From Robiginitomaculum sp. (GTDB lineage: Bacteria; Pseudomonadota; Alphaproteobacteria; Caulobacterales; Maricaulaceae): a stretch of DNA of 64,000 bases. The stretch covers positions 62,001 to 126,000 of the forward strand of contig NVWK01000002.1 in NCBI GenBank assembly GCA_002733605.1, in the 5' to 3' direction. The notes under the pieces are model-generated. The model was given only the letters and a program-made list of their open reading frames with translations. It did not search any database and had not been told where the DNA came from. Of this stretch, positions 62,846 to 64,000 are shown one piece after another. The position numbers were made by a program, and so were the translations under genes. Position 1 is the first letter of the stretch. Every line of letters starts with the position of its first letter.

Positions 62846-64000
62846 CTAGTCTTCGCCGCCTTCTTCAATTTCTTCGCCAGTTTCCTGATCAACAACTTTC
62901 ATGGACAGGCGAACCTTGCCACGATTATCAAAGCCCATAAGTTTGACTTTTACTTCGTCGCCTTCTTTAACGTAATCAGATGGGTGGTTCACACGCTCCT
63001 GAGCGATTTGGCTCACATGGACAAGACCATCGCGCTTACCGAAGAAGTTCACGAATGCACCGAAGTCCATCACTTTAACGACTTTACCTGTGTAGATCAC
63101 ACCCGCTTCCGGTTCAGCCGTTAGTCCGATAATCCACTCTTTCGCAGCTTCGATAGATTGCTGGTCATTAGAGGCGATTTTGATCGTACCGTCGTCTTCA
63201 ACACTGACGCGCGCGCCAGTCACTTCAACGATTTCGCGGATCACTTTACCGCCAGTGCCAATCACGTCACGGATTTTATCAACCGGAATTTTGATGGTTT
63301 CGATACGCGGTGCAAATTCACCCACATCACCACGGCTCTCGTCAAGAGCTTTGGACATTTCATCGAGGATGTGTAGACGTCCGCCGTGCGCTTGTGTCAA
63401 AGCATCTTTCATAATGTCCAGAGTAATACCGGCGATTTTGATGTCCATTTGCAATGACGTAATACCATCAGCCGTACCAGCCACTTTAAAGTCCATATCA
63501 CCAAGATGATCTTCATCACCAAGGATATCGGACAGGATCGCAATGCCGTCACCGTCTTTGATAAGACCCATAGCAATACCTGAAACAGGTTTTGTGATCG
63601 GCACACCGGCGTCCATAAGAGCAAGTGAACACCCACACACAGTCGCCATAGAGGACGAACCATTTGATTCCATAATTTCGGAAACCAGACGGATTGTGTA
63701 CGGGAACTCTTCATTGCTTGGCAGAACGGCCTGCAAAGCACGCCATGCCAATTTACCATGACCCATTTCACGACGGTTGGTGCCGCCCATACGGCCAGCT
63801 TCACCCACAGAATATGGAGGGAAGTTATAGTGCAACATGAATTTGTTTTTGATCGTGCCTGTAAGCTGATCAACAAATTGCTCGTCATCAGATGTACCCA
63901 AAGTCGCTACACAAAGCGCTTGTGTTTCGCCGCGTGTAAACAGGGCGGAGCCATGGGTGCGTGGCAACAAGCCAACTTCACCAACGATTGGACGTACCTG
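62846..64000 (-). CDS. pnp: Polyribonucleotide nucleotidyltransferase, C-terminal part (5' end outside window)
   Basis: About 385 residues are visible; the frame stays open to the right edge. It contains the second RNase PH core with [20 protein letters not shown] and [20 protein letters not shown] (the acidic catalytic Asp residues), then the KH domain ([20 protein letters not shown]) and the S1 domain ([27 protein letters not shown]). It ends in an acidic tail. PNPase degrades RNA from the 3' end using phosphate and is part of the degradosome. A terminator follows. Confidence 0.97.
   Translation of the reverse strand, partial: QVRPIVGEVGLLPRTHGSALFTRGETQALCVATLGTSDDEQFVDQLTGTIKNKFMLHYNFPPYSVGEAGRMGGTNRREMGHGKLAWRALQAVLPSNEEFPYTIRLVSEIMESNGSSSMATVCGCSLALMDAGVPITKPVSGIAMGLIKDGDGIAILSDILGDEDHLGDMDFKVAGTADGITSLQMDIKIAGITLDIMKDALTQAHGGRLHILDEMSKALDESRGDVGEFAPRIETIKIPVDKIRDVIGTGGKVIREIVEVTGARVSVEDDGTIKIASNDQQSIEAAKEWIIGLTAEPEAGVIYTGKVVKVMDFGAFVNFFGKRDGLVHVSQIAQERVNHPSDYVKEGDEVKVKLMGFDNRGKVRLSMKVVDQETGEEIEEGGED

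Noticed and set aside
1-64000. CRISPR arrays and rRNA genes
   Set aside because: No series of regularly spaced identical repeats and no rRNA-like sequence was seen anywhere in the window.

Overview
The window looks like chromosomal DNA of a Gram-negative alphaproteobacterium, probably a marine or aquatic member of the Hyphomonadaceae/Maricaulaceae type. The reasons are a tryptophan-halogenase and TonB-receptor pairing, a thioredoxin / CnoX / LON-domain / Trm112 gene order, moderate GC content, many TonB-dependent receptors, and lipoproteins with standard lipoboxes. This placement is an inference from gene content; no rRNA is present.

Layout. 1-3.2 kb: dTDP-rhamnose genes rfbC(partial)-B-D-A. 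3.25-8.6 kb: a three-gene TIR-domain operon (TIR-TM-TPR protein, small unknown protein, TPR / SLOG-like / degenerate-cyclase protein) facing a CRP-family regulator. Near-identical CRP-type palindromes lie before the operon and before the regulator. 8.7-14.7 kb: a broken gene, a TonB receptor, a sulfotransferase-like gene and an FAD-dependent tryptophan halogenase. 15-24.9 kb: gltS, several exported proteins or lipoproteins, an outer-membrane protein gene broken by a shift in a C6/G6 tract, and a complete RND efflux operon. 25-33 kb: S24-type repressor lacking its Ser, K+ channel, ClpP-like exported protein, AraC regulator, beta-lactamase-fold hydrolase, sterol-desaturase-like enzyme and a CadC-like regulator.

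33-58 kb is an accretion zone ending at tRNA-Gly(GCC). A FecI/FecR/TonB-receptor locus (33.7-39.1 kb) lies between two 45-bp direct repeats that contain a copy of the tRNA 3' end. Three of its promoters share one bipartite motif, probably the target of the locus's own ECF sigma factor. Next comes a block of exported proteins including a trypsin-like serine protease (39.6-44.5 kb). Then comes an integrated element bounded by 19-bp att repeats (44,906-58,006). It carries a RepB-like primase, a VapE helicase, a serine recombinase, a RarA-C-like protein, a very unusual membrane-anchored UvrD helicase / DnaQ exonuclease / SH3b fusion, small regulators and a tyrosine integrase beside the tRNA.

58.2-64 kb returns to core genes: YbaK-like deacylase, two adjacent thioredoxin-fold genes, a LON-domain protein, Trm112, an ArsC-like protein, a UbiH-family hydroxylase and the 3' part of pnp.

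The strongest candidates for new biology are the TIR operon with its CRP-type switch, the helicase-exonuclease-SH3b fusion in the island, and the layered att/repeat structure of the tRNA-Gly accretion zone.
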